Shown here one piece after another: positions 55,717-63,936 of a stretch of 64,000 bases of DNA. The stretch's first letter is position 1, and every line of letters starts with the position of its first letter. The DNA is taken from positions 580,461 to 644,460 of the forward strand of contig JANQOX010000025.1 in NCBI GenBank assembly GCA_028285625.1, written 5' to 3'. The stretch comes from Myxococcota bacterium. GTDB lineage: Bacteria; Myxococcota_A; UBA9160; UBA6930. The notes beneath the pieces were generated by a model. It searched no databases, was not told the origin of the DNA, and saw only the letters and a list, made by a program, of their open reading frames with translations. A program made the translations under genes and the position numbers.

Positions 55717-56967
55717 ATGGATGCGACGCCCGCCCCGCCGCCCAGCACCCCGAACCCGGGCGGCTCCGCCGACGCGGCGCCGGACGCCACCGGGCCCTCG
55801 CCCCTCGAGCGCCTCGCGTCGTTCCGGTTCACCTACGTCGCGATCTTCGTGTTCGCCGTCGCCTATGTGTTCACGGTCGAGGGCCTCGAAGACCTGCTCG
55901 CCTACCACTACCGCACCGTCCTCGAAGAGGCGGTGGCGGTGGCCCCCGCCCCCGAAGCGCCGACCCAGGTCCAGGACAACGTCCGCGAGGTGGTGACCCA
56001 GAGCCGCTGGACGAAGCTCGGCGTGCGCGTCCGGCCGATCGTGCTGGGTGCCGACGGCATCACGCTGCTCTATGCCGGCGGGCGCATGCCGCTTCCCCGG
56101 CTCGACCAGATCGGCATCGAGGCACTGCTCCCGGCCCAGGTGGACGTCGAGGTCTCGGTCCCGCACAACGCGGTCCTGACCAACGCGGTGCTGGTCGGCT
56201 ACGGCGCCATGCTCATGGCAGCCCTGGCCATCTACACCCGGCGCCTCACCCGGCGTGCCCAGCAACGCCTGTCGGGCGCCCTCGACGCGCGGGACCGCAG
56301 CCGCCAACGAGCCGGCGAGATCGAGAGCGAGTTGCAGCAAGTCTCGGCGCGGCTGGCGTCGGTGGAGCCGGAGAAGGAGCTCTACGCGGACGAGATCGAC
56401 TCGCTGGAAGAAGAGCGCAAGGGTCTGCTGACCCGCCTGGCCGAGCTCGAGGCGCGCGAGGCCGGGCTGCGCGAACAGGCGCCATCGGTCCCCGACGACC
56501 TGGAGCAGGAACGACGCGCGCTGGAAGAACTGCTCGAAGAGGCCGTCCACGACGTGGAGCAACGGGACGAGGAGATCCGGCTGCTCCAGAAGGAGGCGAA
56601 GCGCGGCGGACGCGACCGGACGAAGGATGCCGAGGCGCTCGAGCGCCGCTTCCGCACGCTCTACAAGAACGTCGAGATGGACGACCGGGCGCTCCAGGAG
56701 ATCGGCAAGCTCGGCGACGAGGGCCTGCGCTTGAAGGCGGAGGAAGCGATCAAGCGCCTGTGCGACGAACCCGACAGCGCCGCCGTGCGCCGCAAGCTGG
56801 GCGGACTGCCCCCGTACCTCACGATCTTCGAGCTGGGCTTCGCCGGCAAGGGGCGCATCTACTACACGCGCGGCCAGAGCCGCCGCTACCGGGTACTGCT
56901 GGTGGGCGCGAAGAACCGCCAGAAGCCCGATCTCGAGTACCTGAGCCGGCTTCCCAAGGGCACCTGA
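55717..56967 (+). CDS. Membrane-anchored coiled-coil protein with RelE-fold-like C-terminus
   Basis: 416 residues. Pro-rich start, membrane helix ~38-56, an extracytoplasmic loop (57-153), second helix ~155-173, a charged coiled coil (~180-300) and a globular C-terminus (~315-415). The latter reads ALQEIGKLGDEGLRLKAEEAIKRLCDEPDSAAVRRKLGGLPPYLTIFELGFAGKGRIYYTRGQSRRYRVLLVGAKNRQKPDLEYLSRL. The ELxF..KGRIYY...........LLVG.K..QK.D pattern resembles RelE/HigB-type mRNA interferases. No antitoxin gene is adjacent. Whether it cleaves RNA or uses the fold for binding is unknown. Confidence 0.72.
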   Translation: MDATPAPPPSTPNPGGSADAAPDATGPSPLERLASFRFTYVAIFVFAVAYVFTVEGLEDLLAYHYRTVLEEAVAVAPAPEAPTQVQDNVREVVTQSRWTKLGVRVRPIVLGADGITLLYAGGRMPLPRLDQIGIEALLPAQVDVEVSVPHNAVLTNAVLVGYGAMLMAALAIYTRRLTRRAQQRLSGALDARDRSRQRAGEIESELQQVSARLASVEPEKELYADEIDSLEEERKGLLTRLAELEAREAGLREQAPSVPDDLEQERRALEELLEEAVHDVEQRDEEIRLLQKEAKRGGRDRTKDAEALERRFRTLYKNVEMDDRALQEIGKLGDEGLRLKAEEAIKRLCDEPDSAAVRRKLGGLPPYLTIFELGFAGKGRIYYTRGQSRRYRVLLVGAKNRQKPDLEYLSRLPKGT

Positions 56968-56991
56968 TCCCGCGCGAAGCGCGGCTCGAGA

Positions 56992-57375
56992 TCAGTCGAT
57001 CCCCAGGGCCTCGCGGATCGCCCCCTTGATCTCGGCATCATCCCAGGGCTTGGGGACCACCGCGGTGATGGCGAGCCGCGCGCGTTCACTCGGCGCGATC
57101 TCCTCGGGCCAGCCCGTGAGAAGCATGCGCGCCGTGTCCGGGTGGCGCTCGGCCACCTCTGCGAGCAGCTGCAACCCGCTCGAGCCCGGCATCTTCTGGT
57201 CCGAGACCACCAGCGAGACCGGTCGCCCCTCGGCGCGCTGGGCATCGAGCAACGCGATCGCATCCGCGGGAGACCCCGCGGTACGCAGCTGAATGGGCTC
57301 GCGCCGCAGGGTTCGACGCAGCGCCGACAGGATGTGCGGCTCGTCGTCGACCAGCACCACCACCGGTCGCGTCAT
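56992..57375 (-). CDS. Stand-alone receiver-domain response regulator
   Basis: 127 residues, a single receiver domain with VVLVDDEPHI, phospho-acceptor Asp59 (VVSDQKMPGSSGLQLL), LLTGWPEE and Lys in VVPKPW. RpfG-type receiver pattern, with no output domain. 22 nt after the PAS histidine kinase, so a probable phosphorylation partner or phosphate sink. Confidence 0.87.
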   Translation of the reverse strand: MTRPVVVLVDDEPHILSALRRTLRREPIQLRTAGSPADAIALLDAQRAEGRPVSLVVSDQKMPGSSGLQLLAEVAERHPDTARMLLTGWPEEIAPSERARLAITAVVPKPWDDAEIKGAIREALGID

Positions 57376-57397
57376 CCGTCGCCCCCGGCCGGCCGCT

Positions 57398-59386
57398 TCA
57401 TGCGTCGTCCCCGGCCGGCTCGAGCGGTAGCCAGATCTCGAAGCAGGTGCCGCGGCCCGGCTCGCTGGTCACTTCCAGGCGACCGCCGTGGCGGCGCACC
57501 AGCGTATAGCTGGTCGAGAGGCCCAGGCCCGTGCCTTCGCCGACCTCCTTGGTGGTGAAGAACGGCTCGAAGATGCGCGACAGCTGCTCCGGCGCGATGC
57601 CCACGCCGTTGTCGGAGACGTCGATGGAAACGCCATCGTCTGCCACGCGGGTGGTCAAACGGATCTCGCCGCGGAAGTCCGACTCGCCGTCGCGTGCCTG
57701 CACGGCCTGATAGGCGTTCACCAGCAGGTTCATGAAGACCTGCTTGAGCTGCATCGGGTAGCACGGCACGGGCGGCAGCTCGGCATACTGCTTCTGGAGC
57801 GTCACCGTGTGCTTCATCATGGTCCACACGATGTTCGCCGTGGAGTCGAGCGCCTTGTTGAGGTCGGCGGGCGTGCGCTCGGCGGTGTCCTGGTGCGAGA
57901 AGGCGCGGAGGTCCTGCACGATGTGACGGATGCGCTCGCTTCCCTCGAGCGACTCGCGAACCGCCTTGCCGACGTCCTCGATCAGGAAGTCTGCATCGAC
58001 GTCGCCCGCCGTCTCGTCGAGCGCCCGGGCCGCATCGGCGATCGCGGCGTTCGCAGGGCCCGACGCCACCGCCTTGCGCAGCTCCTGCACGCGGGCCCAG
58101 ACGCGACCGAGGTCGTCGAGGTACTCGCCCACCTGGTAGAGGTTGGCGTGCACGTAGCCCATGGGGTTGTTGATCTCGTGGGCGACGCCGGCCGCCAACT
58201 GCCCGATCGAGGCCATCTTCTCCGTCTGCAGCACCTGGCGCTGGAGCTGCTTCACCTCGCTCGTGTCCTGCAGGATCACGACGGCGCCGCGCGTCCCACC
58301 CTCGGCATCGCGCAGTGGCGCGCAGGACAGGGCCACGGGCAAGGCCCCTCCATCGGCGCGGGTGACGACGGCATCCACCGCGCGGAAACGCACCCCCTCG
58401 CGCAGCGTGCGGCCGAGCGCGCCCTCGGCGTCGGCCGCGGCCCCCAGCCACGAAGCGATCGGATGGCCGACCACGGGCGCGCCGATGAGCTCTTCGGCCA
58501 TGGGGTTCGCGAAGCGCACGGCGGCCGACGCGTCGAGCATCAGCAGGCCGCCGTTCATGTTCTGGATGAGGTTCTCGTTGGTGCGCCGCAGGTCCGAGAC
58601 TTCGCGGAGCAGCCGCTCCACCTCGGTGACTTCGGAGAGCAGCAGCAACGATCGCGACTGCGCCAGCGGCTCGGTGCGAACGTCGAAGGCGCGAGCCTCG
58701 CCCTCCTTCGCCTCATCGTCCCAGCGGGCCAGATGAGGCCCCGAGGCCTTGCCCCGGGCCGCGTCGCGCACGGCGTCCTGGGCGATCTCACCGAGGTCCT
58801 GGGGCAGAAGCTCGGCGAGCCGGCGCCCACGCAGGGCCTCTGTGGGCGCCCCGGTCAGCCGGGCGAAGGCCGGGTTGGTGGTGATGACGGCGCCCGTCCC
58901 GTCGAGCACGGCCAGGGCCGCCGGAATGGTCTCGACGATCGTCTCGTGCAGGGCTTCGAGCCACTCGATGCGCTGGGCCGCCTCGCCCCGCTCTCGCTGC
59001 ACGCGAAAGCGCCGGATCTGATCGAGCACCGCCACCGGAAGCGCGCTGCCGTAGTCGGTGCCCACGCGCACGCTGTCGGACGCGCCGCGGCGAAAGGCTT
59101 CGACCGGCAGTCCCTCGCCCGTGCTTCGCGATACGTAGACCACGGGTGTCCCGGTCCGCGAGATCTCGGAGACCAGATCGAGGCAGGCAGCACCGAGCGA
59201 TTCGTCCACCACCGCGCAGTCACACGGGGCCGCGGAGAGCGCACGGCGCACGCCCCCGGCGTCGTGGACCACCTCGATGCGCGCGTCGTCTCCGAGGCGC
59301 GCCAGGGCCCGGCGAGTCGCCGGGTCGCGCTGGTCGAAGGCCTCGGGCTCGACGACGAGCACGCGGACGGTCGCTGCCGTGCTCAA
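57398..59386 (-). CDS. PAS-domain histidine kinase with degenerate N-terminal receiver
   Basis: 662 residues, soluble. Residues ~8-130 look like a receiver fold (VRVLVVEPEA, CAVVDESL, VVYVSRS) that lacks the conserved lysine and the acidic pair. Two PAS domains follow (IPAALAVLDGTGAVITTNPAF and NMNGGLLMLDASAAVRFANPMAEEL, with VILQDTSEVKQLQRQVLQTE), then HisKA GVAHEINNPMGYVHANL and HATPase LLVNAYQAVQ, VSDNGVGIAPEQLSRIFEPFFTTKEVGEGTGLGLSTSYTLVRRHGG. It has a stand-alone receiver after it and an NtrC-type regulator before it. Confidence 0.88.
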   Translation of the reverse strand: MSTAATVRVLVVEPEAFDQRDPATRRALARLGDDARIEVVHDAGGVRRALSAAPCDCAVVDESLGAACLDLVSEISRTGTPVVYVSRSTGEGLPVEAFRRGASDSVRVGTDYGSALPVAVLDQIRRFRVQRERGEAAQRIEWLEALHETIVETIPAALAVLDGTGAVITTNPAFARLTGAPTEALRGRRLAELLPQDLGEIAQDAVRDAARGKASGPHLARWDDEAKEGEARAFDVRTEPLAQSRSLLLLSEVTEVERLLREVSDLRRTNENLIQNMNGGLLMLDASAAVRFANPMAEELIGAPVVGHPIASWLGAAADAEGALGRTLREGVRFRAVDAVVTRADGGALPVALSCAPLRDAEGGTRGAVVILQDTSEVKQLQRQVLQTEKMASIGQLAAGVAHEINNPMGYVHANLYQVGEYLDDLGRVWARVQELRKAVASGPANAAIADAARALDETAGDVDADFLIEDVGKAVRESLEGSERIRHIVQDLRAFSHQDTAERTPADLNKALDSTANIVWTMMKHTVTLQKQYAELPPVPCYPMQLKQVFMNLLVNAYQAVQARDGESDFRGEIRLTTRVADDGVSIDVSDNGVGIAPEQLSRIFEPFFTTKEVGEGTGLGLSTSYTLVRRHGGRLEVTSEPGRGTCFEIWLPLEPAGDDA

Positions 59387-59442
59387 GCCCCCTCCGTTCC
59401 CGGGTCTGCCCGGTGTTGGGCCCGACCCGGGGGTCGCGGCCT

Positions 59443-59458
59443 TGGTCGTCGACGACCA
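59443..59458. promoter_or_regulatory. 16-bp palindrome upstream of the histidine kinase
   Basis: Perfect palindrome TGGTCGTCGACGACCA in the 106-bp gap between the NtrC-type gene stop and the kinase start. A possible dimeric-regulator site; no further evidence. Confidence 0.35.
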
Positions 59459-59492
59459 GCGTGGGGCCGGCCGTTGGGGGGTTGTCGGCAGC

Positions 59493-60947
59493 TTATCGGA
59501 TCACCTGGGGTCGACCAACCGAAGGGCGCCCGCCGCGCGGGTCCACGCCGTGGCGTGAGAGCTTTCGGTAGAAGGTCGAACGGCCGATGCCCAGGCGCCG
59601 GGCCGCCTCGGTCGCGTCGCCCCCGGTTTCGTGGAGCGCACGTTCGAGTGCGCAGCGCTCGTAGGCATCGAGGGTGAGCGGTAGTTCGTCGTCCCGCGGC
59701 GCCGCCCGACGAGACGTCGGCCGGGGCGATTCGGGCAACGAGAAGTCGCAGACCCGGAGCCGGTCCTCGCGGGCCAGCGCGAGGCCGGACTCGATCGCGT
59801 TCTCGAGTTCGCGGACGTTGCCCGGCCAGGCATAGCGGCTGAGCTGCTCGAGGGCTTCGGGCTCGATTCCACGCACCGGAGACCCCTCGGGCAGGTGCTT
59901 GCGCAGGAAGTGGTGTACGAGCGGCGGGATGTCCTCGGGGCGCGCGCGAAGCGGCGGCAGCTCGAGCCGGACCACGTTCAAGCGGTAGTACAGGTCCTGC
60001 CGGAAGCGGCCGTCCTCGGCCCAGGCCGCCAGGTCGCGGTGGGTCGCGCAGATCACGCGGATGTCGACCGGCAGCGCCTCGGCCGCGCCGACCGGGCGCA
60101 CCTCCTTGTGTTGGAGCGCCCGCAGCAGCTTCGCCTGCACGCTCGGCGGCACTTCGCCGATCTCGTCGAGAAAGAGCGTTCCACCCTGGGCCATTCGGAA
60201 CAACCCGGGTGCCCCCACGGCCCCGGTGAAGGCACCGCGCTCGTGGCCGAAGAGCTCGCTCTCGATGATCGTCTCGGGCAACGCGCCACAGTCCACCGGG
60301 ACGAACCCGCGCTCGCTACGAGGCGAACTCGCGTGAAGCGCCCGCGCGATCATCTCCTTGCCCGTTCCGGACTCGCCCTGGATCAGGACGTGGCTCTCGT
60401 TGTGGCGCAGATTCTGGATCGTACCCATCAACGCGCGCATCGATCGCGAGGTGCCCACCATCTCCGGAAGCTCGCCACGCTCGCGGAGCTCCTGCTCGAG
60501 CTCCCGGTTGCGGCTGACCAGCCGACGCCGCTCGATGGCGCGGCCGATGATCGTGCGCACGCGGTGGACGTCGCCGAAGGGCTTCTCGAGATAGTCGAAG
60601 GCGCCGCTTCGCATGCAGCCGACGGCACTCTCGACCGTGCCGTGGCCGGTCATCACGATGACCTCGACGTCCGGGCGAAGCGCCTTCGCGCGGGCGAGCA
60701 ACTCTTCGCCAGATTCCCGGCCGAGCACGAGATCGAGCAGCACCACGTCCAGCGCCGGGTCTTCGAGCGCGCGCTGCATCTGCTCCCAGCCCGAGGCCTC
60801 GTGGAAAACGTGGCCATCGGGGCGCAGGATGCGGCGAAGCGCGCGCAGCAACAGCGCGTCGTCATCCACGAGCAGCAGCGCACCGGGCGGACCACCGGGA
60901 TCCGCGCAGGGGTCGCGCTCGAGCGGGCGTGCAGCAGCAGCGCGCAT
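59493..60947 (-). CDS. Sigma-54-dependent NtrC-family response regulator
   Basis: 484 residues from the ATG preferred here. Receiver domain with LLLVDDDALL, phospho-acceptor Asp72 (VVLLDLVLGRESG) and Lys in YLEKPF. AAA+ domain with GESGTGKE, GAFTGA contact loop, LFLDEIGEV, and RYAWPGNVRELENAIESG. C-terminal Fis HTH TEAARRLGIGRSTFYRKLSRHGV. A longer frame upstream would overlap the divergent regulator. It is followed by the PAS kinase, a likely cognate kinase. Confidence 0.92.
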   Translation of the reverse strand: MRAAAARPLERDPCADPGGPPGALLLVDDDALLLRALRRILRPDGHVFHEASGWEQMQRALEDPALDVVLLDLVLGRESGEELLARAKALRPDVEVIVMTGHGTVESAVGCMRSGAFDYLEKPFGDVHRVRTIIGRAIERRRLVSRNRELEQELRERGELPEMVGTSRSMRALMGTIQNLRHNESHVLIQGESGTGKEMIARALHASSPRSERGFVPVDCGALPETIIESELFGHERGAFTGAVGAPGLFRMAQGGTLFLDEIGEVPPSVQAKLLRALQHKEVRPVGAAEALPVDIRVICATHRDLAAWAEDGRFRQDLYYRLNVVRLELPPLRARPEDIPPLVHHFLRKHLPEGSPVRGIEPEALEQLSRYAWPGNVRELENAIESGLALAREDRLRVCDFSLPESPRPTSRRAAPRDDELPLTLDAYERCALERALHETGGDATEAARRLGIGRSTFYRKLSRHGVDPRGGRPSVGRPQVIR

Positions 60948-61065
60948 GGGGTGCCTATCGGAGCCGAGGCCTGCGCCCTTGAGGCACGACGCTCCCCAAC
61001 GCCCTTGAGCGCGCCTCTGGGCGCGCCTACATTCCCGTCGCCCACCCCCCCGGTGGCACCGAGTC
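60948..61065. promoter_or_regulatory. Divergent promoter region of two NtrC-type genes
   Basis: 118 bp. It holds two exact 10-bp direct repeats CGCCCTTGAG (60974-60983 and 61000-61009, period 26) and a hairpin GCGCGCC-TCTG-GGCGCGC (61009-61026). Possible operator sites; the promoters themselves were not identified. Confidence 0.45.
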
Positions 61066-62508
61066 TTGAGCCAGCGCAAGTCCCACGTCCTCGTCGTCGA
61101 CGACCAGGAGCTCTACCGACGCGCCCTGCGTCGCGTGCTGGCTCGCTCTGGGCACGAAGTGCTCGAGGCCCGTGACGCCGCCGAGGCCATGACCCTGGTC
61201 ACGCAACACGCGCTCGACCTGGTGCTGTGCGACGTGAAGATGCCCGGAATCAGCGGCCTCGAGCTGGTCCGGCAGATCCACGACGTCCACCCCGATCTGC
61301 CCTGCATCGTGATCACGGGCTATGCGAGCGCCGAGAGCTCGGTCGAGGCCCTGCGGGCCGGTGCGTTCTGGTACCTCGAGAAGCCCCTGGAGGCCGCTCA
61401 ACACGACGTGCTGCGGCGCCTGGTGGACCAGGCCATCGAGCACTCGCGCTTGAAGGCCGAGAACCGGCTGCTCCAGGACCAGCTCCACACCCGGTACCGG
61501 TTCGAGAACATCGTGGGTGCCAGCCAGGGCCTGCAGCGGGTGCTCGGGGTCGTCGAGAAGGTCGCGGACACCGACAGCACCGTCCTGGTCACGGGCGAGA
61601 GCGGGACCGGCAAGGAGCTGGTGGCCCGGGCTCTCCACTACAACAGCCGGCGCGCGGACCGCATGTTCGTCACGGTCAACTGCGGCGCGATTCCCGAAGA
61701 GCTGCTCGAATCGGAGCTCTTTGGCCACGTACGTGGCGCCTTCACCAACGCCGTGAGCCACCGCGAGGGCCGCTTCTCCCTGGCCGACGGGGGAACGATC
61801 TTCCTCGATGAGATCGGCGACATGAGCCCGAGCCTGCAGGTGAAGCTCCTGCGCGTGCTTCAGGACCGCACCTTCGAACCGGTCGGCTCCTCGAAGACCC
61901 AGCGGGTGGACGTTCGGGTGATCGCGGCGACCAACCAGGATCTCGAGCAGGCCATGGTCGAGCGGCGCTTCCGCGAGGACCTCTTCTACCGCCTGAACGT
62001 GATTCCCGTGGAGATGCCGCCCCTGCGCGAGCGCTCCGACGACATCCCGCTGCTGGCCCGCCATTTCCTCGAGGAACGCCGCAAGGAAGGGACCGGGGCG
62101 TGCACGCTTTCGGACGAGGCCGTGTCACGGTTGGTCTCGCATCGCTGGCCTGGCAACGTGCGCGAACTCGAGAACCTGATCGAGCGCCTGGTGGTGATGC
62201 GCCGCGAGGGAGAGATCGGCATCGACGACCTGCCCCCGACCCTGCGCCGGGCGCCCGAGCCGGCCACGGGCCAGGCGCCTCGCATCTCGTCCGAGGGCGT
62301 CTCGTTCAACGACGTGGTCGACCAGTTCGAGCGCGACCTGATCCTGCAGGCCCTCGAACTCACCCAGTGGAACAAGAACCAGGCCGCGCGGATGCTGGGC
62401 ATCCACCGGACGACCCTGATCGACAAGATCAAGAAGAAGGGCCTGTCACCCGAGGAAGCCTCTACGGACGACGACGCCGCCACGGGCGGCGACCCGGTCC
62501 GCCACTGA
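61066..62508 (+). CDS. NtrC-family response regulator with GAFTNA contact loop
   Basis: 480 residues. Receiver with VLVVDDQELY, Asp56 (LVLCDVKMPGISG), Lys in YLEKPL. AAA+ domain with Walker A GESGTGKE, TIFLDEIGDM, and SHRWPGNVRELENLIERLVV. The sigma-54 contact loop reads GAFTNA instead of GAFTGA. C-terminal Fis HTH WNKNQAARMLGIHRTTLIDKIKKKGL. TTG start without a strong ribosome-binding site. It is encoded just before the sigma-54-type promoter of the sigma factor gene, so it is a candidate activator for it, if the GAFTNA loop still works. Confidence 0.9.
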   Translation: MSQRKSHVLVVDDQELYRRALRRVLARSGHEVLEARDAAEAMTLVTQHALDLVLCDVKMPGISGLELVRQIHDVHPDLPCIVITGYASAESSVEALRAGAFWYLEKPLEAAQHDVLRRLVDQAIEHSRLKAENRLLQDQLHTRYRFENIVGASQGLQRVLGVVEKVADTDSTVLVTGESGTGKELVARALHYNSRRADRMFVTVNCGAIPEELLESELFGHVRGAFTNAVSHREGRFSLADGGTIFLDEIGDMSPSLQVKLLRVLQDRTFEPVGSSKTQRVDVRVIAATNQDLEQAMVERRFREDLFYRLNVIPVEMPPLRERSDDIPLLARHFLEERRKEGTGACTLSDEAVSRLVSHRWPGNVRELENLIERLVVMRREGEIGIDDLPPTLRRAPEPATGQAPRISSEGVSFNDVVDQFERDLILQALELTQWNKNQAARMLGIHRTTLIDKIKKKGLSPEEASTDDDAATGGDPVRH

Positions 62509-62534
62509 CGATTTCGTAACAGGGGCCCGGGCGC

Positions 62535-62552
62535 GCGTCGGGAAGCCGACGC
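62535..62552 (+). terminator. Intrinsic-type terminator after the GAFTNA regulator
   Basis: GCGTCGG stem, GAAG loop, CCGACGC stem, then TTT. Lies 27 nt after the stop. Confidence 0.7.
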
Positions 62553-62731
62553 TTTCGCCGCCTGCCTGCCGTTGCCGCCACCCGGGGCGGCGCCCCCCCC
62601 AGCCCCCATCGGGGCTTCCTCTCGCGCCCCGGTCGAGGCCGAATCCCCCTTTCTAGACGGCTAGTTCGACGCGAAAGGTCGAATGAGCTGCAGGCCTGGG
62701 CCGGGGGTCTCCGGCGGCCGTGTCCCGGTCT

Positions 62732-62746
62732 TGGCACGCCTCGTGC
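62732..62746 (+). promoter_or_regulatory. Sigma-54-type promoter of the FliA-family sigma gene
   Basis: TGGCACGCCTCGTGC: -24 TGGCACG matches fully, -12 GTGC instead of TTGC, with ten bases between GG and GC. Predicted start about 62758, leader 63 nt. A weaker match than the pilY1 promoter. Confidence 0.65.
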
Positions 62747-62820
62747 TCTCTCACCGCAGCCAGAACGCAGCGGAGCCGCAGGGGAGGCGCCGCTCGCCAG
62801 AAACCGCGCCCGGAGGATGC

Positions 62821-63588
<768 letters not shown>

Positions 63589-63609
63589 CTTGGTTGATGG
63601 AGATCCGTC

Positions 63610-63638
63610 TCCGCCGATGTCCAGGCGGCATCGGCGGA
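63610..63638 (+). terminator. Terminator-type hairpin after the sigma factor gene
   Basis: Perfect 10-bp stem TCCGCCGATG / CATCGGCGGA with a 9-nt loop, 22 nt after the sigma factor stop. A smaller overlapping hairpin GGAGA-TCCG-TCTCC lies at 63599-63612. Confidence 0.65.
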
Positions 63639-63658
63639 CGGACTCGCCGGCGCTCCAG

Positions 63659-63712
63659 GCAGGGTCTCCTCCCTGCGAACGGCGAACGAGCTCGCTTCGT
63701 CGTGAGGAGACC
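63659..63712. other. Alternative stem-loops
   Basis: A 9-bp inverted repeat GGTCTCCTC (63663-63671) / GAGGAGACC (63704-63712) with a self-complementary insert, overlapped by GCAGGG-TCTCCT-CCCTGC (63659-63676). The two structures cannot form together. Confidence 0.55.
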
Positions 63713-63714
63713 AT

Positions 63715-63936
63715 GCGGGGCACGCCTGGGTGCCGCTCCGCCATTGCCGGGGCGGCGACGGCGCGCAGCCACGCCCTCAACCAGGATTGCGGGGCACGCC
63801 TGGGTGCCCCTCCGCCGTTGCCGGGGCGGCGACGGCGCGCAGTCACGCCCTCAACCAGGATTGCGGGGCACACCTGGGTGCCGCTCCGCCATTGCCGGGG
63901 CGGCGACGGCGCGCAGCCACGCCCTCAGCCCGAACT
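63715..63936. repeat. Three tandem 74-bp repeats
   Basis: Copies start at 63715, 63789 and 63863. Copies 1 and 2 differ at three bases; copy 3 differs at one base before its last ~11 bases diverge. Each holds a hairpin (GCCATTGCC-ggggc-GGCGACGGC in copies 1 and 3; GCCGTTGCC in copy 2 repairs the mismatch), at 63740-63762, 63814-63836 and 63888-63910. Copy 3 contains the phosphatase stop codon. Confidence 0.95.

Larger units (their letters stand above)
62509..62820. other. Gap before the sigma factor gene
   Basis: 312 bp, no gene seen. It holds the terminator at 62535, an inverted repeat TTCGAC/GTCGAA (62665-62670 and 62678-62683), which could be an activator site about 49 bp before the sigma-54-type promoter, and that promoter at 62732. 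The middle is mixed low-complexity GC-rich sequence. Confidence 0.6.
63589..63924. other. Gap with strong hairpins and 74-bp repeats
   Basis: 336 bp between convergent sigma and phosphatase genes. No gene seen. Contains a terminator-type hairpin at 63610, alternative stem-loops at 63659-63712 and the triple 74-bp repeat. Confidence 0.7.

Noticed and set aside
61054..61068. TGGCACCGAGTCTTG just before the GAFTNA regulator
   Set aside because: No GC at the -12 position with correct spacing, and it overlaps the start codon.
63715..63936. CRISPR array
   Set aside because: Units are contiguous 74-bp tandem copies without variable spacers, and no cas gene is present.
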